NCBI RefSeq assembly: GCF_018139145.2
Contig: NC_059471.1
Location: forward strand, 87,814,520-87,878,519
Origin: Gymnogyps californianus
Lineage: Eukaryota > Chordata > Aves > Accipitriformes > Cathartidae
Length of the DNA stretch: 64,000 nt
Direction of reading: 5' to 3'
Positions 34,710-46,928 of this stretch are shown one piece after another. The first letter of the stretch is position 1, and each line of letters begins with the position of its first letter. The notes under the pieces were generated by a model. It made no database searches and was not told the DNA's origin. It saw only the letters and a program-made list of their open reading frames with translations. Position numbers and translations under genes: made by a program.

Positions 34710-37700
34710 GGGAGAGTGGTACTTGGCACAAGTCACAGCTGTGCTGGGTACCATGCAAACAAGTGAAGAATATCCATGGTCACGGTGCAGTGCACATTTT
34801 TTGGTCAGCCTAGAGAGATCACATGAATGATAGATATGTTGCAACCACTGCCTGTGACACTGATCAGTACCAACAGCCTAGCCACTGTTAACGCTTTGTA
34901 GGTGTCCTGGGGCAGGTCTCAAGTCTCTATTTTCTACTCAACAAGGCTCCCATCTTCAACCCAGAATTGTCTTCCAGTGCTGCTGTCACACTTTCGCCCT
35001 CGGCACAGATGAGTCTGCTACTCCCCTGATGAGTCTGTACTAGTATTCTTTCCCAAAATAATATAAACTAATTTAGATCAGAAAGGAGGTCATCTGGTCC
35101 ACACACCACATCACTATCACCCCCTGCTTAACTACTTCAGTGGGAAAGAACTGCAAATAGAGACAGTTGATTTAAGACAAAAATGAAGAAAGAGGTGCGG
35201 GAACTACCAACTATTTAAAAATTAACTACCTACCTCTGAGGTTGGGAGAACCAGGAGATGAGGCAGTTGCCATAACAGCATCAGGACACAGTCCCCAGAA
35301 AGAAAAGTTGAGTTTGACGCCAAGCCCTGTGTGACCAATCCTTTGCTGTAGATGATCCCACAGGACCCCTGCCATTCCCTGCGATGCCTTGGGGCATTCC
35401 TGTACCCTGCTCTTGCAAAGGGAAGTGGCAGCTGCTCCTCCCCAGGACTGCCTGGTGTTGAAAATCCTACAGGAATCTTAGCTGCAACTTCGCGTTCTCA
35501 CAATCAGGCACTCTGTCGAAATATTGTCTTTTGGTTTATTTTGTTGGTTTATTTATAAAAGATAAACACCTCGTGGGAAAGACAGGCAGGCAAAACACAA
35601 ATCTATGTTCTTTCTCCATTTATTAAGAATAATGAAAAGCAAATAAATGCTTTGCTGGGAAAAGTAAATGTTCCAGCAGTCAAATATGATCTTATTCTGG
35701 TACTGTGTTTGTACGCTAGTTGAGTCTCACAACACGGTCTCAGACACCTGCATGTTGTGTGCATCTGTATTTCTCTCTTCTTCCATATTTATGCTTAACA
35801 TATTTAAGATAGGGACAATGCAGTCGCAGGAGAAAGCAGAAATTGCTCTTGTAAACACATCAGTAATCATGGAATTTCAGACCTTAAAGAGAGAGTTGAT
35901 CATTTCAATACCATAAACCAGCACATTCCCCAGTGGCAATGTATTTCTAGCATCACTAAGATACTACATGTTCTTCCCACAGTTATTTTCTTCTGCATCT
36001 ATACACCTTGTTTTCTGTAGCCATTTCATTGTGAATGGACAGAGAGTCAGGCACCAGCTGTACATGGAGAGGGAAACAATCCACGAAAGCCTTGTGTCAT
36101 TTTCTGATCTTGTTGCTGCAATTTTAGGAAGAGGGATGCCCAGTTTGTTTGCTTTATAACATGCAGGAAAAGACCACAACTATGAGCTACAGCCTGCTAG
36201 ATTTTCTACAACATCCCAAGACCAGAAGGAAGGGAATAATGCAAAGAAATATATAGAATATCTTCTTCATTATAGATGGGAGGTGTGCTGAGGACTATTT
36301 GCTGGTCAGTAATCAATAACCTGCAGAAGTGGTTGACTAAGACATTTATTTGCAAATCTCACAGAAGTGCCAGGGCTTGTTAGAGAGCACTGCAATGGAG
36401 TGTTTGATCATCTCTGGTGTCAGAGGAAAATGCCACCCATTGTTTGTAAATGTATGACCAAAAGCCCATTCAAGTTGCTGTAATATCTGGTGCAGTTCTG
36501 ATATTGTACTCTAGGCAGCTGATAATCACATTGCTTCAAAAGGGATTACCGGGAGTTATCTGTACAGCTAGAGAGGGAAAACTTCTATTATGTGTCTTCA
36601 GAGGACAGTTACAACAGCCTAATGCAAATATGCCTGCCCTTCTTTCTTTCCCTTAACAAGACCACCCTCTGTAACACTCCTTTTTCTCCCCCATCATTTT
36701 CCAGTGAAAGACTCCCTAAAGCCTCTTTTGTTTGTTCCAATAATCTCAGAAGCATCTTTATCTTGGTCTGAGGGCTGCCTCTCTTTGTGAACTGTTCCAA
36801 TTGAACATCCCATTACACTAGTCCATTAGTCCTTCTTGAAGCACATACCCTCTGCACACACAGTTTTGTCATAGCTGTGTAAAGAGGCCACAGCCTCAGC
36901 CCAGCAGCTAAGGGAAGCTGGCTGACTTTCTTTCTCACTATAAGCATGTGTTCGCAACACCACTAAGTTCTTTACATCATCCATAATATGCATGGTATTA
37001 GGGGGTTCTCAGCATAATTTCTCAGTGCAGCTTTTCATGGTAAGAGCCTGTCTCTTGAGGATGACTACTACTGCACTATTTGCTTTCTGGATAGGAAATA
37101 AACCTACTTGAATTGTAAGGAGAAAGAATTAAAATATACCTAAGAAAATTATTTTTGCTTAAGTAAGTAGCACCAATCGTGTGAGTTTCCATGCATACAT
37201 AGAGTTTAATGCAAACACACAGGGAAAAGCTTTAGGAAGTAAGTTGAAGAAAAGAATGTCGCTGTTCCAGAAACTGCAGTAAAGTCCTAAAAGATACAGA
37301 ATTCCACTGTTTTTTTTTCTCTCCTGATTTCAGTCACAGGTCCTATAATACTGATTTTGTCCCTATACTTCCAGTTGCTGTAGATGGTGGGTGACTAAGA
37401 TTTAATTCACAACCATTTATGCTAGCATCTGTTGAGACAAATCTGTAAAGGTAAAATGACTGCATTCGTTTAAGTCTCGAACATCAAAGAAACTAAGATG
37501 AACCTTAAGCATATTGCTTTTCAAAAACTAATTTTAAAGCCAGTCTCATATTTTTCATCATTCTGAGCTAGAGGTAACTCAAATCATTCTCTCTTCGTCT
37601 AACCTTCAGCCTTGCTCGCTATCCTTCCTATGTGCTGAATGAGAAAGGAGACCAGCGGATCAATTACTTACAGTCTGTTGTAAAATGGCTGCATGCATTT

Positions 37701-38292
37701 TATAAGATTCACATTTGTTATGGAGGATGATCAGTACAGATATATATCGTGTAGTGGGGATGTAGCAGAAAGATTAATTCTTGGAAGTAATTCAGCCTGA
37801 TGGATACTGCCAATATATCAAACAGTTTCCTGCAGAGTAAGATAGATAAGGCCCTTTGCACACCCATAAGCAATACCTAGTCCCTACCTGGTGGAAGAAG
37901 CGAAGAAGCCGCCACATCCAACTAAAGCTGTAATTGCTGTTTCCAGTCCCACCTTTCTTCAAAAAGATAAGCAAAGCACAGTTCAAAGACTGTCTGAGGT
38001 CTGAACAGGGTTTTGACTCCTTCCAGCTCAACTGTTGCCAGTTTCGCTTTGTCAAAGATCTCTCTTCAAAATGTGCTCTTCTGTACAGATACAGTCCAGT
38101 TCCCGTGCTCCCTATAAACCAGGCAAGTTTGAGAATCCTTTTAAATTTAGAAATCCCACAATGCAAATGTCACTTCAACAAATATTATGAAGCCTTGTTA
38201 TTTTTTCCTTGGGATTCTTAGTGTCTTTGCACTGCAATGCATTTCATGCTGTCCTAACAGATAGGTAGTTAAAAGGAAGGTCAACTCTTCTT
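34710..38292. other. Unique non-coding sequence
   Basis: A+T-rich sequence without recognisable exons. It includes one possible CR1 remnant near 35076. Open frames here do not exceed about 124 codons (37792-38166, minus strand) and show no recognisable motif. Confidence 0.5.
35076..35135 (-). mobile_element. Possible CR1 3'-end remnant
   Basis: The segment AGGTCATCTGGTCCA (about 35087-35101) followed by CCCCCTGCTTAA matches the reverse complement of the conserved CR1 3' region. The match is short and the 8-bp terminal repeat is missing, so this is a weak call. Confidence 0.35.
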
Positions 38293-38320
38293 AAAAAAAA
38301 AAAGGGGGGGGGGGGGGGGG
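38293..38320. repeat. A11-G17 homopolymer junction
   Basis: Eleven A residues (38293-38303) run straight into seventeen G residues (38304-38320). The G run could form a quadruplex. Homopolymers of this length are prone to length errors in sequencing and assembly, so the count is uncertain. Confidence 0.9.
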
Positions 38321-38561
38321 AGGTGAAACATACAACAAAGTAACTACAAATGGGGCACTGCTGTAGAATTCAGTTTTCAAGACACAGGAGCAAGGGAATA
38401 AATCAAAAAACTCAGACTGTCCAAGGCAATATGACGGAGCGTGGAATTTTTGGCACGTAACAGTCTCATGATGAATGAAAACACAAACAAAAATCAATGG
38501 CTGAGTTGCTCAAAGAACAAATTTTCCCTAGCAGTAAAAAGACTTGAATACTGGCTGCCAG

Positions 38562-38594
38562 CCTAATTTCATTAGGAAATGCATTCCAATTAAT
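38562..38594. promoter_or_regulatory. Paired-homeodomain palindrome with TEAD-like site
   Basis: CCTAAT-TTC-ATTAGG (38562-38576) contains TAATNNNATTA (38564-38574), the form bound by dimers of paired-class homeodomains (P3 site). It is followed by GCATTCC (38581-38587), a TEAD-like motif, and by AATTAATGG. The neighbouring sequence has the texture of a conserved non-coding element. The role is inferred; conservation was not tested. Confidence 0.35.
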
Positions 38595-40839
38595 GGAAGC
38601 TCTGCAAACAAGAGATAATTACTAAGGCGAGACAGAGGAAAGGCCTTACAGCCTTCCAGCTTCTCTTCTTTGGTTGCAGCTTGCCCTTCTCTCCTTCCAG
38701 TTCATTTAAGGTGTGGGTTGTTGGGTTTCTGCAAGTGTATTTCCCAAACCCCCCCTGCCATTCCTGCTGCACAGGACTCTCCTTGCCTGCTCCTGACATT
38801 GGCCTAGTCCCACACACACACTATATGCTGTGAAGTTTCCCATGCTGAGGAGGGATGTGTTTGTGCTCACATCTCAGTGTCTGAATGCCAGTTGCGCCAT
38901 TATTCCTGTGCTACTTGTTTATATTCGTTTTGATGCTATGTTTCCTGTGCCAAATTAAATACTGGCACAGACAGGTGCCTGAAATCAAAGTTGTGCCTGC
39001 TTATGCTCTGGTGGATTTAGTTTTTCATTTCCATGATTTCATTTCCCAGGAAAACAGCAATTATGTAACCTTGGTAGAATCAGATGCCAACAATATTAAA
39101 ACCTCGCAACTGTACTCCTTTCACCCCAAGGGCTTCTTTCAATGGGAGGATGGAAAGTTTCTTAAAACCAAACAAGCAGCACGGACCTTTTGTTTTAACA
39201 GACGTGCTTCCTTATTCTATCTGCACGTAGGCAGAAACTTGAGACATTTTGCCTCCTTCACATCGTCCCCTTGACCGCTGTGCATTTACAAAGTGGCTTC
39301 GCCACATCTCTCACAATCAATATTGGCCTTGACCCAGAGGATATTCGGCAGCCCATCGTGATGGCTTGCAAAGTAGTGCCTTCTGCAGAGCCCAGTGGTG
39401 AGGATGTGTCATCCCCGAAGTCCCACCGCTGCGCACCAGACGATGCTGCTGCCAGGGACAAGGACGCTTTGCAGGAGCTGCATCCCGCTTGGGTTTTTTC
39501 GCCCTGCAGCTCTGCAGAAAAAAGTTCAGTTACACCCATCCATACAACAAATAAATCCCAAGCGTCTGCAACTCCATTCTTTCACTCTCTCTTTGATGTC
39601 CAGCACAAAATGAGTGTCTGCAGTCCCAGCGACTGTGCTGCCAGCTCACATGGACCGGCGTCAGGGCCACCACCTAGCTATGATGTCCAGCCGCAGCAGC
39701 TGAGGGCTCAGCACTAACAGTCCTATCCAGTGAGGGTGCCGCCAGCACCAGGCTCCCTGCCATCTTCTGGGCTGCCGCTAGCTAGCTTGGGTATGGAAAC
39801 ATATGGGCAAAGTCTATATAAACTGAACCAACAGCAGCAAAAGCATAGAGGCAACGCTACTGCTTCTGGAGACCTAAATCTCAGTGGGTCACTCACTAAA
39901 ACATCTGTTTACATTTAACATATTTCTTCAAAAACTTCAAGTGTTTGTCCACAGCCACCACATGGCATTACATACTTACAATAGCTTCACTAACAGGCAA
40001 AAAAGAAAAAGTAAGCAGAGAAAAATCACTGGGTTTGTGGCACGGGATGAAAGCCTAATTTACCAATGCTAATAGCTTGAGTCACTGATTAAAATAAAAA
40101 AAACCAGACAAAAAAATCAGACTATATGACAGAAAGCAGTAGTACTACGTTAACTATCGTGAAGCCAGATGATGCCTGTTTCCAGAGGCTGATAAACTCA
40201 CTATGTGCATTTTAGACATGGCGTGGTATTTCCAGCTCTGTAGTTCTGAAGTGTTGGGTCAGACATGTAATGTATCTTTCTCTCCCATTGTGGTGATATG
40301 AGATCGTCATTTTAAAGGTCTTCCCTGGCATGGCTGCCAAGCTGTTTGTCTGAGCTGCAGTGGTATTTTTGGAGACAAAGACTTGGATGCGGTGCGGGAC
40401 AGGTGGCCTGGCAGCAGTGGTAGGAAGCTATCAAACCGTGCAGCGTACATTTCAAAAGACAAACCAGAGGGAGAGGAGATAAATCATTTACTGTATTTAA
40501 CTTAGCATATTGCTACTTTTTGTGACTCATATAGTCTTGCGGAAGACTCCCTGGCCAGGTTAAGCCAATTTTGAAGGAAAGACAATGCAAAGTTTACGGA
40601 CTGCCATGCACTTATGAACTTAGTGTGCCTAAACGCGTAAAGGCAGCAGTGAAAGAAACAAAATTAAACATAGGGAGGAACCTGTATCGCCCCATCTCCC
40701 TTCACTCCCCCTGGGTTTCAAGGACCTTCCTATGCTTCATTGGTCAAAAACAAACCTGACCCATCCTCTGAAGGCCAGCACAAAGAGGCAGTAGCCAGCA
40801 GAAACATCAGTACTTTGCACTCCACCTGAAGTGTCTGTC

Positions 40840-41110
40840 CATAGCGCTGGTGCTGGCCCTCCCAGGGCAAGAAAGCCCCCACCTGCTTCCAGTGGCAGGG
40901 CAGGACACCTGCCATCGTGTCACCAGGTCGCTTGGCCAGAGCTTGTGCGCACCCACAGCACAGTCGAGCTGCAGGTGGTCCCGACCGGCAGCCAGGCGCA
41001 CAGAGGAACCACTGTACATTCACGGCGGGACCAAGAGTGCGAGAAAGCTGGGGCTCGGTGGAAAATGTCTCGCATAGCACCTCTGACCGTTTCTTGCCCA
41101 GGCCCTGAGC
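40840..41110. other. CpG-denser, G+C-rich patch
   Basis: About 14 CpG dinucleotides fall in roughly 270 bp, more than in the surrounding sequence and near the usual lower limit for a CpG island. An open frame of 172 codons (40831-41349, plus) spans it but starts only with GTG and has no recognisable domain. It could be a weak island, a decayed G+C-rich repeat or an exon of an unknown transcript. Confidence 0.3.
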
Positions 41111-44100
41111 ACCACTACCACAGCAACTTGTACGTCCCACACCTGGCCACCCTCTTACTGAAGGTCTCCTCAGCAGCAGACGGGGAAAAGGCTTCTGACC
41201 GGATTAAAAATGTGGCCATGACTGCCCTGCAAAAGGGATCCTTCTGTTTCTGGGATACTTATAGTCTCCGACTCAGCATGTCACTAGGTGTGTACTTGTC
41301 ATGTGCCGAGAGCTGTCAGGCACATCTGGCTGGACCACATGTGGTGTGAGATTTGCAAATCGCAGGCACGGTGCACCTGGTTTTCCCTCCCGCCCCAACT
41401 CAAGTCAAAAAATTCCCAAATAGGGGCCTCCCTGGGAAGACTGCACTGCATGGCAATTCTTTTGAAGGTAGTTAGTTTTAATCCAGTTACCAAGAGCTAC
41501 GTTAATTCTGTGCTCTTCATTTTAAGCTAGATTCCTTGAGATTAAGATAGATCCCGAGGTTCCTGAGAAACAGGATTGTCTGAACACTGGCACTTTTGTC
41601 CCCACACTTTTAAAAAACGTGCAGGCTGGTTTCACCTAAATTCAACAAAGGGGCAGGCATCACCAAGCTACCGAAATCCAACAAGCTCCACGACAGACAC
41701 AGCCGGGCAGACGAGGGAGGCCCAAATCGGTGCCCCTGTACAAGAAAAAATAATCCCATTAAAACAACCACAATGTCAGATACTGGAGTGCTCACGGGGC
41801 GGAGAGATTTTATTGCAGCTCAGCAGTGCGTAAAGCTTCAGGCAGACCTCATCACTAGTTAGTCACAGGGTAATGCAAATACAAGACACAACACTATGAA
41901 AACAATCTTGTGCAGAACTGCCCCCATCTCACAGAACAATTTATGAAAAAAATTAGGATGTCATACAATACTGCATGCCCTACAGCAACTGAAATTATCT
42001 TTACCAGCCAAACTTATAAAAAAAGTCATCAGCTATACTTGGTTAGACATTTTCCCCTTCACTAATTTATATTGTATTCATATATTTACTGATTGTGCTC
42101 TCCCTCCCTCTCCCCTACCCATCACAACCTGGCCCAGAACGGACACCAGAATAACCTGCTATCATTTCCAGGGTCATCACAACAAGTGTGCCTTTGCATC
42201 TCTCATTCTTTTATTGCAAAAATACACTGTTCCCATGCCTGGTTCTCTCTGCCATCTGAGTCAGGAGAATGAATCATCAAAAATGCTATTGTCAAATGCT
42301 TTCTATGAAATATGTTCTGCACTGCAGTGGCTTGCTCTGCTCAGGATTCTCTATTTAGATTATTGGTATTTCTCCTCGGGATTGCTTTTAAAAAACATTG
42401 AAACAAAGTCTGATTGTCTCCAAAAGGGGGCAGCCCATTTTAAGCCATTTTAAGGCTTGTTTTTAATGGGCACAAAAATGAAAGTATAAGCCAGTTTGTT
42501 AGTTTCCACTGATGTGGAAAACTAACATCACCGTAGGTGAGAACACATTCTGTCCAGAAAGCCTTATGATAGGAATGGGAGATATATTTTATGTAGATAC
42601 TATATAACTCAGCAACATCTAATCAGTAGGATACCAGTGAGCTCCAGGAACATACGTGTATCAACACACAATTTTAAGAAATACCATTCCTATCAGCTAT
42701 ATATCTATTGCTGTATTTCTCACAGTTTAGCTTCATTTCAAGGTCAATAAGGACACAATCTTTAGAATTTGCTATCATCAGGTACCTGAGGTACAGAAGT
42801 GAAGCAAGTGTTGCTGATCTTTGGTGTACAATTTTATCCTATTAATATTCCTCAGCAATTACAGGCAATTAAGAATTCTGTGTGGGTTTTAATCCCTCCG
42901 ACCCTGACTGGGGTGGGAACTGAAGGTGCTGAGTGACCTAATTGAACCAAATCTGTGCTTCCTACAAACCATGCAGACATCAAAAATAGACATGCCTGCT
43001 CATTATTTTGATGTCAAATAATATAAAAGACAAAAAGATTGTAAAAAATCCAGAATCTAGAAACTAAAACTAGATAGTTTCAGTCTAGAAATAAGGCATA
43101 GGGTTTGAACAGTGAGAGCTTATGAAATGAGAAGTCCAGTACAGCAGAAGCCAAAGGATATCTGTCAATTAATTCTTCTTCGAAGCTAGTATCCCTTTCT
43201 AAAGATTTAAACTTTTTAAAGGATTTTTTTAAGGTTGCATGCCTGTGACAGATGATTCATCCCACAAATAAAAAGTTATTCCAGTTATTTTCAATTTCAT
43301 TGTTTTTCACCAGAATAAGTAGTCATCGGATTGCTCTCCAAAAGCTTGTATTAGAGCCTCCATCATTTGCCACTGGCAGATCAAGGCTAGATGACTTTCT
43401 AGCAATATAGAGAGTCAGATGCAAGAATCCCCGGATCTCTTTCATGCTGGAAGTCAGACTAGAGCAATACAGCGCCTTCCCTTCTTAGCGTCTACAGAAA
43501 GTCCTCTTTGCCACTTTTTCTTATGCTTAACCAGCTATTAAAACCAGGTCTTAATGAAAATGACTTCCTAAGATAATTAATTATTCCTTTAAACAATACC
43601 ATCTTTAGCTTGTCAGGGAAGAATATAATTTCCCACCAAACTCCACCAATGCTAATTTTTTTATAAAGACACTGAAACAGAGAATATATTATGAGAAAAT
43701 AATTATATCAGGCCTTAGGAATGTAAAAATTGGAAAAATCAAAAGTTATAACATTTCCAGTGTAATGACTGTAAGGAGAACAGAAAATGGCATAAAGCAT
43801 ATCTATTTTCATGACAAAAGCTGTAATGAGAAAAAGAAAAGTGCAAAACCAATCTGCTCCAGAAGTCTGCACTATCTGTTCTTCCATCAATTATCTGTTC
43901 CAATCATGTAGACAAGAGTTTCTGTCTACAGAGCGAATCCACTCTGATAGTTAATCCTGTTGTCTTGTAGTTCTCCCTGGAGACTTGAGAATAAAAGTAT
44001 TACGTCCCTGTGTAGCACTACTCAGATATAGTCTACCAATTCCACTCATCAAGTCCTTGCCATGTGTGTATCTCCTTGAAGAACACGGAGGACAAAAATC

Positions 44101-44895
44101 CCGTCTCATCCACGTATCGATTTCATTCCAAGCTGATGTAGCAGGAGCCCGACTTGCAGATCTGTCTTACTCTTTTGCAGCTGCTTCTACCAACACACTC
44201 CCTGCACAGCAGGAGGCTGAACCGACAGCTTTAACTCTTCCTCACGCTATCAGCTGCTTAGTGAAATGTTCTAGGTCATGAACATTTGCAAATTAAACGT
44301 CATAATGGGTTGTCTGAATTACCAGATAATCAGATCACATCTCTTTTTCTGAAAACGATGTACCTCGACTGAGATAGAAATTAAAATGCAATAAATAGGA
44401 TCCAATCTTTCTCACCTGTGCAGTTCTGTTGGACTATGGAATTCCCTCTGCTGTTTAAAGTACCTAGTTTCTAAAGGGCAGTAATTCTTCACTGCATTTT
44501 GGTTTTATTTGTAGTCTGGTAAGAGCCTCTTTTTTTCTTGCAAAAATATCTCTTTTGTGATCTCATCTTTTCTTTCACCTGCCTTTTGTCACGCAGACCT
44601 TTTGAGTGTGACAGTGGTTGCAATTTCTTTCCATCTTTTGTAGTTTCTTCTTTGAAATTAGCATTCCGGGTTGTAGAAATAAAAAGCACCTCATACACTA
44701 ACCTCAGAGTGTCCATTTATTTATAGCTTGTGCATTTTATTCCTTCCCTACTAGGCATCTTCTTCATTTGGGCTTTCAATTACACAAAATTTCATCACAA
44801 GCAGAACTCTTCATTACATGGTGTTCAGATCAAACAGTAAGCCGCAAAAGATCTTTATAGACAGAGTACACAGCATTTAATATACATGGGATATG

Positions 44896-44925
44896 AAAGA
44901 TTTTGTATATAAAGATTTTGTATAT
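44896..44925. repeat. Perfect 15-bp tandem duplication
   Basis: AAAGATTTTGTATAT occurs twice head to tail (44896-44910 and 44911-44925) without a mismatch. Confidence 0.9.
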
Positions 44926-46911
44926 AAACAGCTTTTTAGCCCTAAGTAATATATTTCCGGAAATGCTTTTTTACAGAACTAATATCTTCTCAAAGTTCTA
45001 CAGATCAGTACGCTATTTCCTTTAAAACTATACATATGTAAATTAATATTATTAAAGATTATGATAAACTTTAAATGTAAGGCCCTTTCAATGCAATTAA
45101 CTATATCTAGCTTGTCATGTCTTATAAAGAAATTTATCTGACAAGGTGATTCCAAAATACAGATTTCAGACGACGGCATTCCTTTGTGCAGAATAAATCT
45201 TCGTATACTCACAGAAACACCACTTAAAGAGTTTAGGAGACATTAGGAAACATTTTCTACCCAAAGGTAATTGCATTTAAAAGAAAGAAGCAAAATGTTT
45301 TACTGATTCTGATTCAGTTACGTGGAATTACAAAACAGCAGCAGATTTTTAGTTAGTTATAGATGGAAAAGGGCCTTTGTCATATCAGGGTGAGCAAATA
45401 GCTATTTCTTTCCCTCTGTAATTTGTAAGTGGGCAGTAAATTACAAGCAACTTCTCCCCTTTATCAGTCTATCCTCAATTACCACAATCAACAATCTCAC
45501 CACTTCACTTTTTTATGTCCTGCTTCTCCCTTTCTGTATCTTCTCTTCATCTTTTAAGAAATAAGGTCTTGGCATCAAGAAAATTCATCCCTTTGTAAGC
45601 ATTTCTGTCCTTGCCCATGTAAGACCTTCAGTCCTATACAACTTCTCCAGGAATTATCTTTTCCTCAGTTAATTATATTCAGGTTAATACAACATTTAGC
45701 TATAAACATATATATGAACACACATACACATGGACCCATCTGTATTTACCCCTCTCTGAGCCAGCCTTGAGCTGGCAACATATGCCTCCTCGAACTAAGA
45801 GAGTGGGTTGGGGTTAAAGCTATGACAGCCAGCATGTTCTTAGATGTCAATCTGCATCATGGGAAGACACAGTTCAGCCTCTTTAAAAAAAGCACGCAAA
45901 ATGCACTTTATTTAACACATTTCTTCAAATAAAGTGTTTGAGCAGCTGAGGAATAGCTGGAACTGAAGCTCAAACTTGCTGCAGTGTGACTGCCTGAGCT
46001 CCCGGGGCTCTGCCCTGACATAGCCTACCTGCCACGCAAGACTTCATCAGCACAGATACACTGACGGTGGGGCCCACCCACGTCCCACGGCTATCGCAGG
46101 CCTATTGTTTTCATTCAGCTGCTTACAATCACTCATAAGTCTGTCAAGATTCATGAGTACTTCTTAAATACAATTGTGGGAACAGAAGTTCAACTTCCAA
46201 GCCATTTTGCTCCATGACAAATACTGATCTTTAAAGCTTGGAAAAAAGAATACTTTTATGACCTCATTGCAGTTCTGTAGTGCTGTGACCCTGATGTTTG
46301 TGGAAAGGGAAAAGTATCACATACTGTACATCTTGCTAATCCTTTCAGTGCTTGCATTTAGGAGTCATCCATAAATAGCTACTGGTCATAAAAAATACTC
46401 ATGCAGCTATGGCTGGGTGCTAGCCTGCAAGCAGAAAGCTCCTAATTCGTATTTCTCTCTTGGCATGTACGTCTATGCCATTGGCATGTATTTCTTTTCC
46501 ATCAAGGTTGGTCATTCAGCAGCCAGTATCTTTCATACAGATGCATTAATAACCAGAATCTTCAGAGCAGAGATGTCAGACAGGTGAACAGAAGTCCTCT
46601 CAGATGAGTCTGCAATGTCTACCAGCGGGCAGGTCACTGGAATATAGACACGTACAGCAGGAACCCTCTTGTCTTCTCAGTGAGGAAACTGATAGTCCTG
46701 GCTACGACTGGGACAGCCACATTCATCTTTTGGCAAGATAGAGCAAGACAAAAAGAGATAAGGATGGTAGTTAGTAGACTGTAACACTTACAGACCTGGA
46801 CACAAGACTAAGAGATCATTACACTAAGTCCCATTTGAACAATAGACAGCCCTTTATCAGAGGCGCCTCCAATCCGGCTGTAAAACAGGAGGGCACAGCT
46901 CAGCACAAATT

Positions 46912-46928
46912 GGGGGGGGGGGGGGGGG
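46912..46928. repeat. G17 homopolymer
   Basis: Seventeen consecutive G residues in otherwise A+T-rich DNA. It is the second run of this length in the window. It may form a quadruplex and is liable to sequencing error in length. Confidence 0.9.

Larger units (their letters stand above)
38321..46911. other. Unique non-coding sequence
   Basis: Roughly 8.6 kb with no exon I can defend. Open frames at 38885-39274, 39271-39717 and 40831-41349 reach 129, 148 and 172 codons, but I recognise no domain in any of them, and the last starts only with GTG. Features that stand out are given separately: a homeodomain-type palindrome, a CpG-denser patch and a small tandem duplication. Confidence 0.5.

Noticed and set aside
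40831..41349. Plus-strand frame of 172 codons
   Set aside because: The only start at its left end is GTG, the product has no recognisable domain and is compositionally plain. The region is reported only as a CpG-denser patch.
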